Shown here: positions 25,740 to 35,457 of the stretch, in pieces
Layout: every line of letters starts with the position of its first letter
How positions within the stretch are numbered: the first letter of the stretch is position 1
DNA from: JADJVL01 sp046331545
Lineage (GTDB): Bacteria > Acidobacteriota > Holophagae > Holophagales > Holophagaceae
Direction of reading: 5' to 3'
DNA length: 64,000 bases
Assembly: GCA_046331545.1 (NCBI GenBank)
Contig: JAXLQR010000002.1
Span: 1,364,001 to 1,428,000, forward strand
Made by a program: the position numbers and the translations under genes
Notes under the pieces: model-generated
Told to the model about the DNA's origin: nothing
What the model saw: only the letters and a program-made list of their open reading frames with translations
Databases searched by the model: none

Positions 25740-26972
25740 ATGCGCCGCGCCTCGTTCCTCGCCCTTCCCGCCTGCCTCGCCCTCGCGGCGCAGGCCCCCT
25801 CCGCGCCGTCCGCCGCGGCCCCGTCGACCTCGCCCTCGCTGGTGCGCGGGTTCGTGAAGGGGGACGACGGGAAGCCCGTGCAGGGCGCGGAGGTCTACCT
25901 CCTGCGCGCGGCGGACGACGACGCCCCCCTCGCCCAGGCGCGCACCGACGCCGAGGGCTACTTCCTCCTCGAGACCCGTGAGCGGGGCGTCTTCCGGGTG
26001 CTCGCCCTGAGCGCCTCCCACAAGGGCGTCGAGACCCTGGTGCTGCTCACCGGGGGGAAGCCGCTGGACTTCAAGGCGACGCTGGTCCGATTCCCCTTCA
26101 CCGGCGGCCAGGGGTACCGCGTGCTGGGCCGGATCGCCGGGAAGCCCGTGGGCCGGGAGACGGTCCTCACGGCCCAGGCGGACGGCACCTGGGCCGCCGA
26201 GCTTCCCGCGGCCCCCGGCGAGACCTGGGTGGGCGTGCTGCGGGGGCCCTCCGGCGCGATCCTCCCGAGTCGGCTGGACGGCACGCGCCTCGCCGGGAAC
26301 GGCCTGCTGGGAGTCGTGAAGGAGTCCGGAGGAAAGATCCTCATCCAGGCCGACCCCAAGGCCTACACCACCGAGGACAAGGAGAGCGAGCTGGACCCGG
26401 TCGGCGAGTCCCCCGAGGCGCGCATCCTCTTCCGGGCCCTGGAGGAGGCGCAGAGGCTGAGCAAGCCCCTCTTCGTCGCCCTCCGCGACGCGGCACGCAC
26501 CTCGTCCCCGCGGCCCGACGCGGAGCCCACCCTCAAGGCCCTGCGGGAGGCCTCCCGGAAGGCCACGCCCATCACGCGTCCGGTCTTCCTCCTGAGCGAA
26601 GCCTCGGTGCAGGACCTCGCGGGCCAGCCCGTCGCCCGCGACCTCGCCCACGACATCATCACGAGCGTGGGCCCCGCCAGCCCCGCCTGGTCCCTCTTCC
26701 CCTCCCTGCCCGCCAAGCTGGCCCGGGCCGCCGAGCCCGCAGAGGGTGGACGCTTCCTCCAGGAGCTCCTGGACCGGATCCAGGACGCGGCGGTCCGCCG
26801 GGACGTGCGCTTCGACCTGCTGGAGTCCGCCCTCGCCTCCGGCGACGTCGCGCAGGCCCGGGCCCTCCACGCCCAGCTCGGCGCGGAGTGGGGCACGAAC
26901 CCCCGCTACGCCAAGGCCCTGGCGGCCCTGGATCCGGCGAAGGCGAAGCCGGCCCCCGCGCCGCCGAAGTAG
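25740..26972 (+). CDS. secreted protein with carboxypeptidase-regulatory-like domain
   Basis: This 410-residue protein has a signal peptide (ends about residue 19). Residues about 35-115 form a CarboxypepD_reg-like beta-sandwich ('VRGFVKGDDGKPVQGAEVY', 'TDAEGYFLLETRERG'). Residues about 225-330 resemble a thioredoxin-like fold ('AQRLSKPLFVALRDA') but without a CxxC. The last about 20 residues are Ala/Pro/Lys-rich. Shine-Dalgarno GGAG precedes the ATG. The role is unknown; the domain mix suggests cell-surface or periplasmic binding. Confidence 0.6.
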   Translation: MRRASFLALPACLALAAQAPSAPSAAAPSTSPSLVRGFVKGDDGKPVQGAEVYLLRAADDDAPLAQARTDAEGYFLLETRERGVFRVLALSASHKGVETLVLLTGGKPLDFKATLVRFPFTGGQGYRVLGRIAGKPVGRETVLTAQADGTWAAELPAAPGETWVGVLRGPSGAILPSRLDGTRLAGNGLLGVVKESGGKILIQADPKAYTTEDKESELDPVGESPEARILFRALEEAQRLSKPLFVALRDAARTSSPRPDAEPTLKALREASRKATPITRPVFLLSEASVQDLAGQPVARDLAHDIITSVGPASPAWSLFPSLPAKLARAAEPAEGGRFLQELLDRIQDAAVRRDVRFDLLESALASGDVAQARALHAQLGAEWGTNPRYAKALAALDPAKAKPAPAPPK

Positions 26973-27006
26973 CGGCCGGCGGCCGGAGCCGCGCCAGCCC
27001 ATCGAC

Positions 27007-27012
27007 TAGGAT
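27007..27012 (+). promoter_or_regulatory. -10-like TAGGAT, 6 nt before the next start
   Basis: TAGGAT ends six nt before the ATG at 27019, as at four other genes in this window. AGGA inside it could alternatively be a distant Shine-Dalgarno. Confidence 0.35.
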
Positions 27013-27018
27013 GGGTCC

Positions 27019-28092
27019 ATGCGATCCGGCGCGGTCACGGCCCTGACCCTGGGCGAGGGCGTCCTCCTCGCCTGGGCGGGGCCCCGGCTCCCGGCTGGCG
27101 GACCCCTGGCCGGGGCCGCGCTGGCCGCCTTCGCGGGGGCCTGGCTCCTGGACGTCGTCCTCGCCCGCCCGGGGGACCTGCCGGTCTACCGCCGGCACCT
27201 CCTGGCCTGCGGCCTCGCCACGCTCGCGGCCTCCGCCGGATCCTGGGCGTCGGGAGGCCCCGGCCCGGGCGCCCTGGCCGGGCTGGCGGGCGCCTCCGCG
27301 GCCCTCGCGCTCCGGGTCCTCCCCGCGCTCCGGGGGCGGCGGCTCGAGGACCTGTCCTGGTCCCGGGGGACGCGCCGCCGGCCCGACCCCGCGCGCCCCC
27401 TGATCCTCGTCGCCGACCCCCACTGGGGCGCCACGCTCACCGGCCTGGACGCGACCCTCCGGGAGCACCCGGGCTGCGACTGGCTCTTCCTCGGCGATGT
27501 CTTCGACGTCTGGGTCGGCCTGCCCGCCATGGAGACCGCCGCCCAGCGCGGGTTCCTGGACTGGGTGGCGGCCCGGCGCGCCGAAGGCGCCTGGGTCGGG
27601 CTCTGGATGGGCAACCGGGAGTACTTCCTCGACCGGCACGCCGGCGCCTTCGACCTCCTCGGGGAGGGCGTCGGCGGGGGCCTGGAGGCGGAGGCCCTCG
27701 CCTTCGAGCACGGGGACTGGATCAATCCCGACGACGCGCGCTACCGCCTCTGGAACGTCGCCTCCCGCTCGGGCCCCTTCTGGCTCCTCGTCCGCCTCCT
27801 CCCCGCCGCCGCCGCCCGCGCCCTCGCGGCCTCGCTGGAGCGGCGGCTGCGCACCACGAACCTCGCCTACCGGCTGGCCTTCCCGGCCGCGGCCTTCGAG
27901 GCGGCGGCCGCCGCCACGGGGGGGCGCGCCTTCGTCACGGGCCACTTCCACACCCTCGAGCGCCGGGGGGAGGGCACGGCCCTGCCCTGGGCCCACGACG
28001 GCCGCTTCTGGGTCTGGCGGGAGGGCCGGGTGGAACCCCTGGATCCGGACGCCGGCTCAACCTCGGACGACCCGGCGGATCCAAACTCCTAG
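27019..28092 (+). CDS. membrane-anchored LpxH-like metallophosphoesterase
   Basis: This 357-residue protein has 3-4 hydrophobic helices in residues 1-110, then a calcineurin-like phosphoesterase. Metal motifs in order are Asp133-x-His135 (ADPHWG), GDVFD (about 165), GNREYFL (about 203; LpxH-type GNRD in place of GNHD), EHGDW and TGHFHT. LpxH removes UMP from UDP-2,3-diacylglucosamine in lipid A synthesis. Its GNR variant supports this family, but usual LpxH is about 240 residues without a membrane domain. The assignment to lipid A is therefore tentative. Confidence 0.68.
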   Translation: MRSGAVTALTLGEGVLLAWAGPRLPAGGPLAGAALAAFAGAWLLDVVLARPGDLPVYRRHLLACGLATLAASAGSWASGGPGPGALAGLAGASAALALRVLPALRGRRLEDLSWSRGTRRRPDPARPLILVADPHWGATLTGLDATLREHPGCDWLFLGDVFDVWVGLPAMETAAQRGFLDWVAARRAEGAWVGLWMGNREYFLDRHAGAFDLLGEGVGGGLEAEALAFEHGDWINPDDARYRLWNVASRSGPFWLLVRLLPAAAARALAASLERRLRTTNLAYRLAFPAAAFEAAAAATGGRAFVTGHFHTLERRGEGTALPWAHDGRFWVWREGRVEPLDPDAGSTSDDPADPNS

Positions 28093-28111
28093 CGCTCCTC
28101 CCGGAGGTCCC

Positions 28112-28663
28112 ATGCGTGCCGTCCCGACCCTCGCCGCCGCCCTGCTCCTCGCGGGCTGCGCCCCCTACACCATCAAGTACGACGTGGATCCCGGTGCGGA
28201 CTTCCGCGCCTACCACACCTTCGAGTGGTACGCCGCCAGCCGGCGGGCCAAGGGCCAGGCCAACGGCGGCAGCGAGATCATGGACCGCCGCGTCCGGCAG
28301 GCGGTGGAGCACCAGCTCGTGGCCAAGGGCTACGCCCCCGTGGCCGCGGGCGCCGATCCGGACTTCCTCGTGACCTACTACCCGATCTACCGGGATCGCC
28401 GGGTGCGCACCACCACTTCGGTGGGCGTGGGGGGAGGCTGGCGCCCCCGCCCCTGGGGCTACGGCGTCGGGGCCCGGTTCTCCGAGGTGCGCCACTACAA
28501 GGAGGGAACCATCCTCGTGGAGGTGGTGGACGGGCGGAGCAACCAGCTCGTCTGGCAATGCGCGGCGGTGGGGGCCCTCACCGCCCTGGATGACCCGCAG
28601 GAGGCGCAGGAGCAGGTCGCCCGGGCGGTCGCGGACATGCTCGAGAAGTTTCCCGGCCGCTAG
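28112..28663 (+). CDS. DUF4136 lipoprotein
   Basis: This 183-residue protein has a lipoprotein signal with lipobox LLAGC and lipidated Cys16. The body fits DUF4136: 'DFRAYHTFEWY', 'VEHQLVAKGYAPV', 'DFLVTYYPIY' and 'ILVEVVDGRSNQLVW'. Such proteins are periplasmic or outer-membrane lipoproteins of unknown role. GGAGG lies just upstream of the ATG. It starts 19 bases after the LpxH-like gene and is likely co-transcribed. Confidence 0.85.
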   Translation: MRAVPTLAAALLLAGCAPYTIKYDVDPGADFRAYHTFEWYAASRRAKGQANGGSEIMDRRVRQAVEHQLVAKGYAPVAAGADPDFLVTYYPIYRDRRVRTTTSVGVGGGWRPRPWGYGVGARFSEVRHYKEGTILVEVVDGRSNQLVWQCAAVGALTALDDPQEAQEQVARAVADMLEKFPGR

Positions 28664-28672
28664 TCCCGCGCC

Positions 28673-30727
28673 TCAACGGGAGGGCGGGAAGGCCACCGTG
28701 AACTCGATCCAGGCCCGGGCTGGCCGGCCGCCCTGGACCGCGGGCAGGTAGGTCGCCTGGCGCGCGGCGGCCATGGCCGCCTCGTCGAAGCCCGCCCGGC
28801 CGACGCCCTGGACCACCTGGATCTGGAGCGGGAGTCCGGTCTCTCCCACCAGCACCTTGAGCCGCACCCGCTGCTCCCGGAGGGTGAGGAGGAGGTTGCC
28901 CGAGGCCTGGCGGGGATAGGCGGGCGCGGGCAGGCGGACCAGGGCGGCCTCGCGGTGCGCGGGGAGGGCCGGCGCAGGGGGCTGGGCCGGGGCCTGGGGC
29001 GCGGGCGAGGCCGGGGTCGCGGAGGCCGGCGCGGGGGAGGCCGGCCCCGGCGAGGGTGCCGCCGCGGAGGCCGCCGCCCCGGGCCGTGGCGCGGCCTTCC
29101 CGCCCTGCCGGAGGCGGGCCTCCTCCCGGGCGTTGGCCTCGCGGAGGCGTTTCAGCTCCGCCTGCAGACGGTCCGTCTCGGCGTCCCCGCCCGCCGCGGG
29201 CGGCGCGGAGGCCTGGGGCGCGGAGGCCGCCGGGAGCGGACGGAGGGTGAGCCGGACCTCCCCGTCGCCGGGCCGCACCGGCAGCTCCTGGGGTTCGAAG
29301 CCGGCCTTCTCCAGGCGGAGGACCTGTCCGCCGGCCTTGGGGGACCAGCCGCGCAGGGGGGTCGTGCCCACCACCGTGCCGTCCGCGCTCACCGTGGCGC
29401 CCTCCGGGTCGGAGAGGACCTGGAACGCGTCGGCGGAGGCGGGCTGCGAGGGCACCGTCCTCCGGCGGATCGCCCACGCCCCCCCGCCCACCACGGCAAG
29501 GGTGAGGCTGCCCAGGGCGGCCGCGATGAGGAAGCCCCGGGCCGGCGTCGAGGAGGGGCGGTCCCCCACGGGCGCGCCGGCGGCGGGGCCCGGCGCCCAG
29601 GTCGGGACGGGGGGAGGCGGGGGCGGGGGCAGGCGGCGCGGGGCGGGCTCCCGCGCGGGAGGCGGGGGCAGGGGCCGCGCCTCGGGGGACGAGGCCGGCC
29701 GTGTCGCCGGGGGCGCGGCCGGGGGCATCGGAGCCGGGGGCATCGGAGGTGGAGGCTGGAGGGCGGGCGCCGAGGGCGCAGGCCGCAGGCCGCCGGCGGT
29801 GGCCGGTGTCGCGTCCGGGTCGGGCAGGGCCAGGGTGTGGGTTCCCCCCGGAATGGAGCCGTGGAGGGAGACGTCCTCCCCGGCCAGCACCAGCAGGAGC
29901 TTCGTCCGCGCGCTCGTGGCGAGCGGGACCGCGTGGACGAGGGCGCCGGCGAAGGCGTTCACGTCCGGGTAGCGCCGGGAGGGCTGCTTCTCGAAGGCCT
30001 TGCAGAAGACCCCGGCCAGGGCGGGGGAGAGGCTCGCGGGCAGCGTGGGCGGCTCCTGGACGATCTTCAGCAGCATGCTGGCGACGCTGTCGCCCTTGAA
30101 GGGCAGGTCCCCGGTGAGGGCCTCGAAGGCGGTGACGGCCAGGGCGTAGCAGTCCGTGGCGGGCGTGGCCACGGCGTCCTTGAGCAGCTCGGGCGCGATG
30201 TAGCTGGGCGTCCCCACGACGCCCCCGACCGTGGTGAGGTTGGACTCCCCGAGCTTGGCGATCCCGAAGTCGGTGAGCTTCACGCGGCCTTCCGGGGTGA
30301 CCAGGATGTTCTCGGGCTTCACGTCCCGGTGGACGATACCCTCGGCCCCGGCGGCGTGGAGGGCCCGGGCGGCCTGGACGACGATGCGGAGCACCTGGTC
30401 CACCGGCAGCGGGCCCTGGGCCCGGATCATGGCGGCCAGGCTCTGCCCCTTCACGTACTCCATGGCGATGAAGGGTCCCATCGCCGTGTCCGTCCCCACG
30501 TCGTGCACGGTGATGACGTTGGGGTGATTGAGTTTGGCGGAGATCTCGGCTTCCCGCTGGAAGCGCTCAAGGGCGTGGTCGTAGCTGGCCCCCTTCTCGT
30601 GGACCACCTTGATGACCACCAGGCGCTTGAGGAGGGGGTCCTGGGCCAGGTACACCGCCCCCATCCCGCCCCGCCCGAGGAGGCTCTGGACCTGGTACCG
30701 CCCGATGCTGGTGGGATCCGGGTTCAT
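28673..30727 (-). CDS. Ser/Thr protein kinase fused to PEGA and TonB C-terminal domains
   Basis: This 684-residue protein has a Hanks-type kinase (10-270; glycine loop GRGGMG, Lys40, HRD with Asp135, DFG at 153-155). A Pro-rich stretch follows (about 315-400), then one transmembrane helix (about 415-437). Outside the membrane come a PEGA repeat ('SDPEGATVSADGTVVGTTPLRG'), a short coiled coil, an Ala/Pro-rich linker, and a TonB C-terminal domain (about 590-684, 'VLVGETGLPLQIQVVQG', 'FDEAAMAAARQATYLPA'). It phosphorylates cytoplasmic targets and may sense envelope signals. The TonB-C ending is unusual for this family. Confidence 0.85.
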   Translation of the reverse strand: MNPDPTSIGRYQVQSLLGRGGMGAVYLAQDPLLKRLVVIKVVHEKGASYDHALERFQREAEISAKLNHPNVITVHDVGTDTAMGPFIAMEYVKGQSLAAMIRAQGPLPVDQVLRIVVQAARALHAAGAEGIVHRDVKPENILVTPEGRVKLTDFGIAKLGESNLTTVGGVVGTPSYIAPELLKDAVATPATDCYALAVTAFEALTGDLPFKGDSVASMLLKIVQEPPTLPASLSPALAGVFCKAFEKQPSRRYPDVNAFAGALVHAVPLATSARTKLLLVLAGEDVSLHGSIPGGTHTLALPDPDATPATAGGLRPAPSAPALQPPPPMPPAPMPPAAPPATRPASSPEARPLPPPPAREPAPRRLPPPPPPPVPTWAPGPAAGAPVGDRPSSTPARGFLIAAALGSLTLAVVGGGAWAIRRRTVPSQPASADAFQVLSDPEGATVSADGTVVGTTPLRGWSPKAGGQVLRLEKAGFEPQELPVRPGDGEVRLTLRPLPAASAPQASAPPAAGGDAETDRLQAELKRLREANAREEARLRQGGKAAPRPGAAASAAAPSPGPASPAPASATPASPAPQAPAQPPAPALPAHREAALVRLPAPAYPRQASGNLLLTLREQRVRLKVLVGETGLPLQIQVVQGVGRAGFDEAAMAAARQATYLPAVQGGRPARAWIEFTVAFPPSR

Positions 30728-30823
30728 GATGGACCGTTCCGGCAGGGTAGGCGCCGCGGGCCCCCCCGGCAAGCATCCGGGGCCCCGGAGGGGGTATCCT
30801 GGCGGCCCACCCTGGAGGCGACG

Positions 30824-31327
<504 letters not shown>

Positions 31328-31338
31328 GGCGGGCTCCG

Positions 31339-31370
31339 GCGCAGGCTACCGGATCTCCCGGAGCCTGCGC
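31339..31370. terminator. stem-loop between tpx and the MFS gene
   Basis: A perfect 9-bp stem GCGCAGGCT/AGCCTGCGC with a 14-nt loop overlaps the end of the MFS gene, whose stop lies at 31346-31348. It could stop transcription from both sides. Confidence 0.4.
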
Positions 31371-32612
31371 AGCGCCGGCACCCGCCAGGCGGTGGCCGCC
31401 ACCACCACGAGGGTCATCGCGCCGCCGAACAGCACGCTGGGGACGGTGCCCAGGAGGCGGGCCGCGAGGCCGCTCTCGAAGGCGCCCACCTCGTTGCTGC
31501 TGCCGATGAAGAAGCTGTTCACCGCCGACACGCGGCCCATGAGCTCGCGAGGGGTGAAGCTCTGCACCAGCGTGGCGCGCAGCACCACGGACACGTTGTC
31601 GAAGGCGCCGCTCAGCGCCAGCAGGACGAGGCTGAGGGCGAAGCTGCGGGACAGGGCGAAGGCGATCCAGCAGGCGCCGAAGAGGGCCACGCAGATCAGC
31701 AGCGTCCGGCCCGCGCGCTTCATGGGGGGCAGGAATACGAGGGAGAAGGACATCAGGATGGAGCCCACCGCCGGGGCCGCGCGGAGCCAGCCGAAGCCCA
31801 CGGCGCCCACCTGCAGGATCTCCTTGGCGAAGATGGGCAGGAGGGCCGGCGCGCCGCCGAAGAGCACCGCGAAGAGGTCCAGGCTGAGGGCGCCGAGCAC
31901 CACCTTTTCCCGGAAGACGAACACCACGCCCTCCCTCAGCCGGGCGAGCACGTCCCCGGCCACCGCCGCAGGAGCCGGGCGGGGCTCCACCCCGAGGAAG
32001 TAGAGGGAGCCCACCACCATCAGGCCGGCCTCGACGCCGTAGGCCACCGCGTAGCCGTGGCGGATGAGGAGGCCGCCCACCGCGGGTCCCGCCACCATGG
32101 CGATGTGGAACATGCCGCTGCGCCAGGTCGAGGCGTTGGCGTAGGCCTCGCGGGGCACGAGGTCCGCCGCCAGGGCCTGGTAGGCCGGCCGCAGGAAGGC
32201 CCGGGCGACGCCCCCGGCCACCTGGGCGCCGTAGAGCCAGAAGGTGGCCTGGACGGGGCCGCGCAGGTTCAGGAGGAAGAGGGCCACCGCGGTGGCGGAG
32301 AGGAAGGCCTGGCTGACCATGCAGACGCGGCGGCGGTCGGCCACGTCCGCCACGTGGCCGCCGTAGAGGGTGAGTAGCAGGAAGGGGATGGCCTCCGCCA
32401 GGCCCACGAGGCCCAGGGAGAGCGGGTCCCGGGTGAGCTCGTAGACCTGCCAGCCCAGGACCACGGTCTGGACCTGGGTGGCGACGATGAGCAGCAGGTT
32501 GCCCAGCAGGAACCAGCGGTATTCGCCGTGGCGCAGGGCCTGGAAGGGGTCGTGACGGTCGGGGACCGCCGCGGGAGGCTCGGGGTCGCCCGGGGCGGGG
32601 CCGCCCCCGGCC

Positions 32613-32620
<8 letters not shown>
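31346..32620 (-). CDS. MFS transporter, EntS/MFS_3-like exporter
   Basis: This 424-residue protein has about 12 hydrophobic segments. The loop 'GGHVADVADRRRV' after helix 2 is the MFS signature, and 'ELMGRVSAVNSFFIGSSNEVGAFESG' is typical of the EntS/MFS_3 group. Members export siderophores or drugs by proton antiport. The start overlaps the end of the ABC permease gene by 8 bases, so it belongs to the adaptor-permease operon. The substrate is unknown. Confidence 0.82.
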
Positions 32621-33836
<1,216 letters not shown>

Positions 33837-33868
33837 CAGCACCTCCCGGAGGGGACTACCCCCCGATC

Positions 33869-33891
33869 GCGCAGGACATCAAGTCCTGCGC
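33869..33891. repeat. 9-bp palindrome inside the stub region
   Basis: GCGCAGGAC/GTCCTGCGC with loop ATCAA. It resembles an intergenic REP-like hairpin; no second copy was found in the window. Confidence 0.5.
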
Positions 33892-33938
33892 TCCCGCTCA
33901 GGCCGCGCGTTCCGCTCGCCTTCGCGGCGGGGGCCCCG

Positions 33939-33991
33939 TTGTTCCGCGTGATCGCGAAGGGGGCGAGCTTGATGAATTCCAGGAATCCCAT
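33939..33991 (-). repeat. 53-bp direct repeat, copy at the stub start
   Basis: 52 of 53 bases match the copy at 33784-33836. Confidence 0.9.
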
Positions 33992-34006
33992 GACTGACCT
34001 CCCGGC

Positions 34007-35356
34007 CTAGCGGCGCCCGCCGGGGCCCATGCCTCCCGTGAGCGGCGCGGGACCGGAGGCGCGCTTGGTCTCCTCCACGCCGACGAGGACCTGCATCCCC
34101 TCGGAGAGACCCTCGCCCATGATCTCGGTGAACTGCCCGTCGGTGATGCCGACCCTCACCGGGATGGACTTGGGCCTGCCGTTCTCCAGGACCCAGATCC
34201 GGTCATCCCGGCGGGCCACCATGCCCTTCACCGGGATCCCCCCGGGCGCGGCGCCGCCGGCCATGGCACCCATGCGGCCGCCGCCGGGGAAGCCCTGGCC
34301 GCCCGGACGTCCACCTCCCTGGCCGGGGCCGCGGCCCTGGCCCCGCTCGCCACCCCGGGCCTCGCCGGCATCCTTGCCGTCGCCGCCCTTGTCGCCCTTG
34401 GCGGACTTGTCGCCCTTGGCGGCCTTGGCGTCGGCGGGCAGGAAGGCCATGGGGTTGAAGCGCAGCGCGGCGCTGGGGACCTTCAGCACGCTGTCCCGGC
34501 TCTGGGTCTGGATGGCCACGTTTGCGGTCATGCCGGGACGCAGCTTCAGGTCCTGGTTGTCCACCTCCACGACCACCTTGTAGGTCACCACGTTCTGCTG
34601 GGTGATGGGCTCGAGGCGCACCTGGCTCACGGTCCCCCGGAACTGGGTGTCGGGGTAGGAGTCCACGGTGAAGAAGCCCTGCTGCCCGGCCTGCACCTGG
34701 CCGATGTCGGCCTCGTCGATGCTGGCCTCGAGCTTCATCTTCGTCAGGTCCTGGGCGATGAGGAACAGCGTTGGCGTGTTGAAGCTCGCGGCCACCGTCT
34801 GGCCCACGTCCACGTTGCGGCTCACCACCACGCCGCTCACCGGCGCGGTGATGGTGGCGTAGGCGAGGTTGGTCCTGGCCCGCTCCAGGGCCGCCTTGGC
34901 GGTCTCCAGGTTGGCCACCGCCGTGTCGTAGGCCACCTGCCGGGCGTCCAGGTCCTGGTCGCTCACCAGCTTCTCCTTGGCGAGCCGCTGGGTGCGGGCG
35001 AGCTGGCGCTTGGCGTCGTCGAGGGAAGTCTTCGCCCGCTCCAGGCCCGCCTGGGCGTCGGAGAGCGTGGCCTGCAGGAGGGTCGGGTCGATCTGCGCGA
35101 TGGCCTGCCCCTTCTTCACCTCGGAATTGTAGTCCGCGAAGAGGGCCGCGATGGTGCCGCTGACCTGGGAGCCCACGGTGACCTGCACCAGGGCGGACAG
35201 GGTGCCCGTGGCGCTGATGCGCTGCTGCAGCGGACCCCGGGCCACCGGCGCCAGGCGCCACTTCACCTCGTCCCGCTTCGGCCGCAGCAGGGCCCAGGCG
35301 CCGCCGCCCACCAGCACCACCACCGCGCCGCCGACGATCCACGTGTTCCGCTTCAT
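34007..35356 (-). CDS. periplasmic adaptor of a tripartite efflux system, MacA type
   Basis: This 449-residue membrane-fusion protein has an N-terminal helix (about 6-23), a lipoyl-like half-motif ('VTVGSQVSGTIAALFADYNSEVKKGQ'), a long coiled-coil hairpin (about 90-165), the second lipoyl half and a beta-barrel domain. An insert at about 305-385 is low-complexity (Lys/Gly/Asp then Gly-rich), with an 18-bp direct repeat at 34391-34426. I chose the ATG at 35356, which has AAGGA upstream. It links the inner-membrane permease to an outer-membrane TolC-like channel, which is not in this window. Confidence 0.88.
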   Translation of the reverse strand: MKRNTWIVGGAVVVLVGGGAWALLRPKRDEVKWRLAPVARGPLQQRISATGTLSALVQVTVGSQVSGTIAALFADYNSEVKKGQAIAQIDPTLLQATLSDAQAGLERAKTSLDDAKRQLARTQRLAKEKLVSDQDLDARQVAYDTAVANLETAKAALERARTNLAYATITAPVSGVVVSRNVDVGQTVAASFNTPTLFLIAQDLTKMKLEASIDEADIGQVQAGQQGFFTVDSYPDTQFRGTVSQVRLEPITQQNVVTYKVVVEVDNQDLKLRPGMTANVAIQTQSRDSVLKVPSAALRFNPMAFLPADAKAAKGDKSAKGDKGGDGKDAGEARGGERGQGRGPGQGGGRPGGQGFPGGGRMGAMAGGAAPGGIPVKGMVARRDDRIWVLENGRPKSIPVRVGITDGQFTEIMGEGLSEGMQVLVGVEETKRASGPAPLTGGMGPGGRR

Positions 35357-35419
35357 CCCGAATCCTTCACGGAAGGGGCCTTCGGCCCGAACCACTTACC
35401 TTGGCATACGAGGCTCAGG

Positions 35420-35436
35420 AAACCAAGGAAGGGTTT
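35420..35436 (-). terminator. weak terminator after nuoN
   Basis: AAACC/GGTTT with a 7-nt loop lies in the 101-base gap between nuoN and the adaptor gene and ends in TTT on the minus strand. Confidence 0.3.
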
Positions 35437-35457
35437 AACGCCTGTTGAGGATTTTCT

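Noticed and set aside
28955..30823. A long + strand frame running into tpx
   Set aside because: Tpx homology begins at 30824 with a Shine-Dalgarno; the upstream part is antisense to the kinase gene.
33837..33938. The segment between the two 53-bp repeats as a mobile element
   Set aside because: It is only about 100 bp, has no transposase and no terminal inverted repeats beyond one internal palindrome, and 53-bp direct repeats are far too long for a usual target-site duplication.
35357..35457. A promoter for the adaptor gene built on TATGCC
   Set aside because: The best -35 at a proper distance (TTCCTT) matches the consensus at only two positions.
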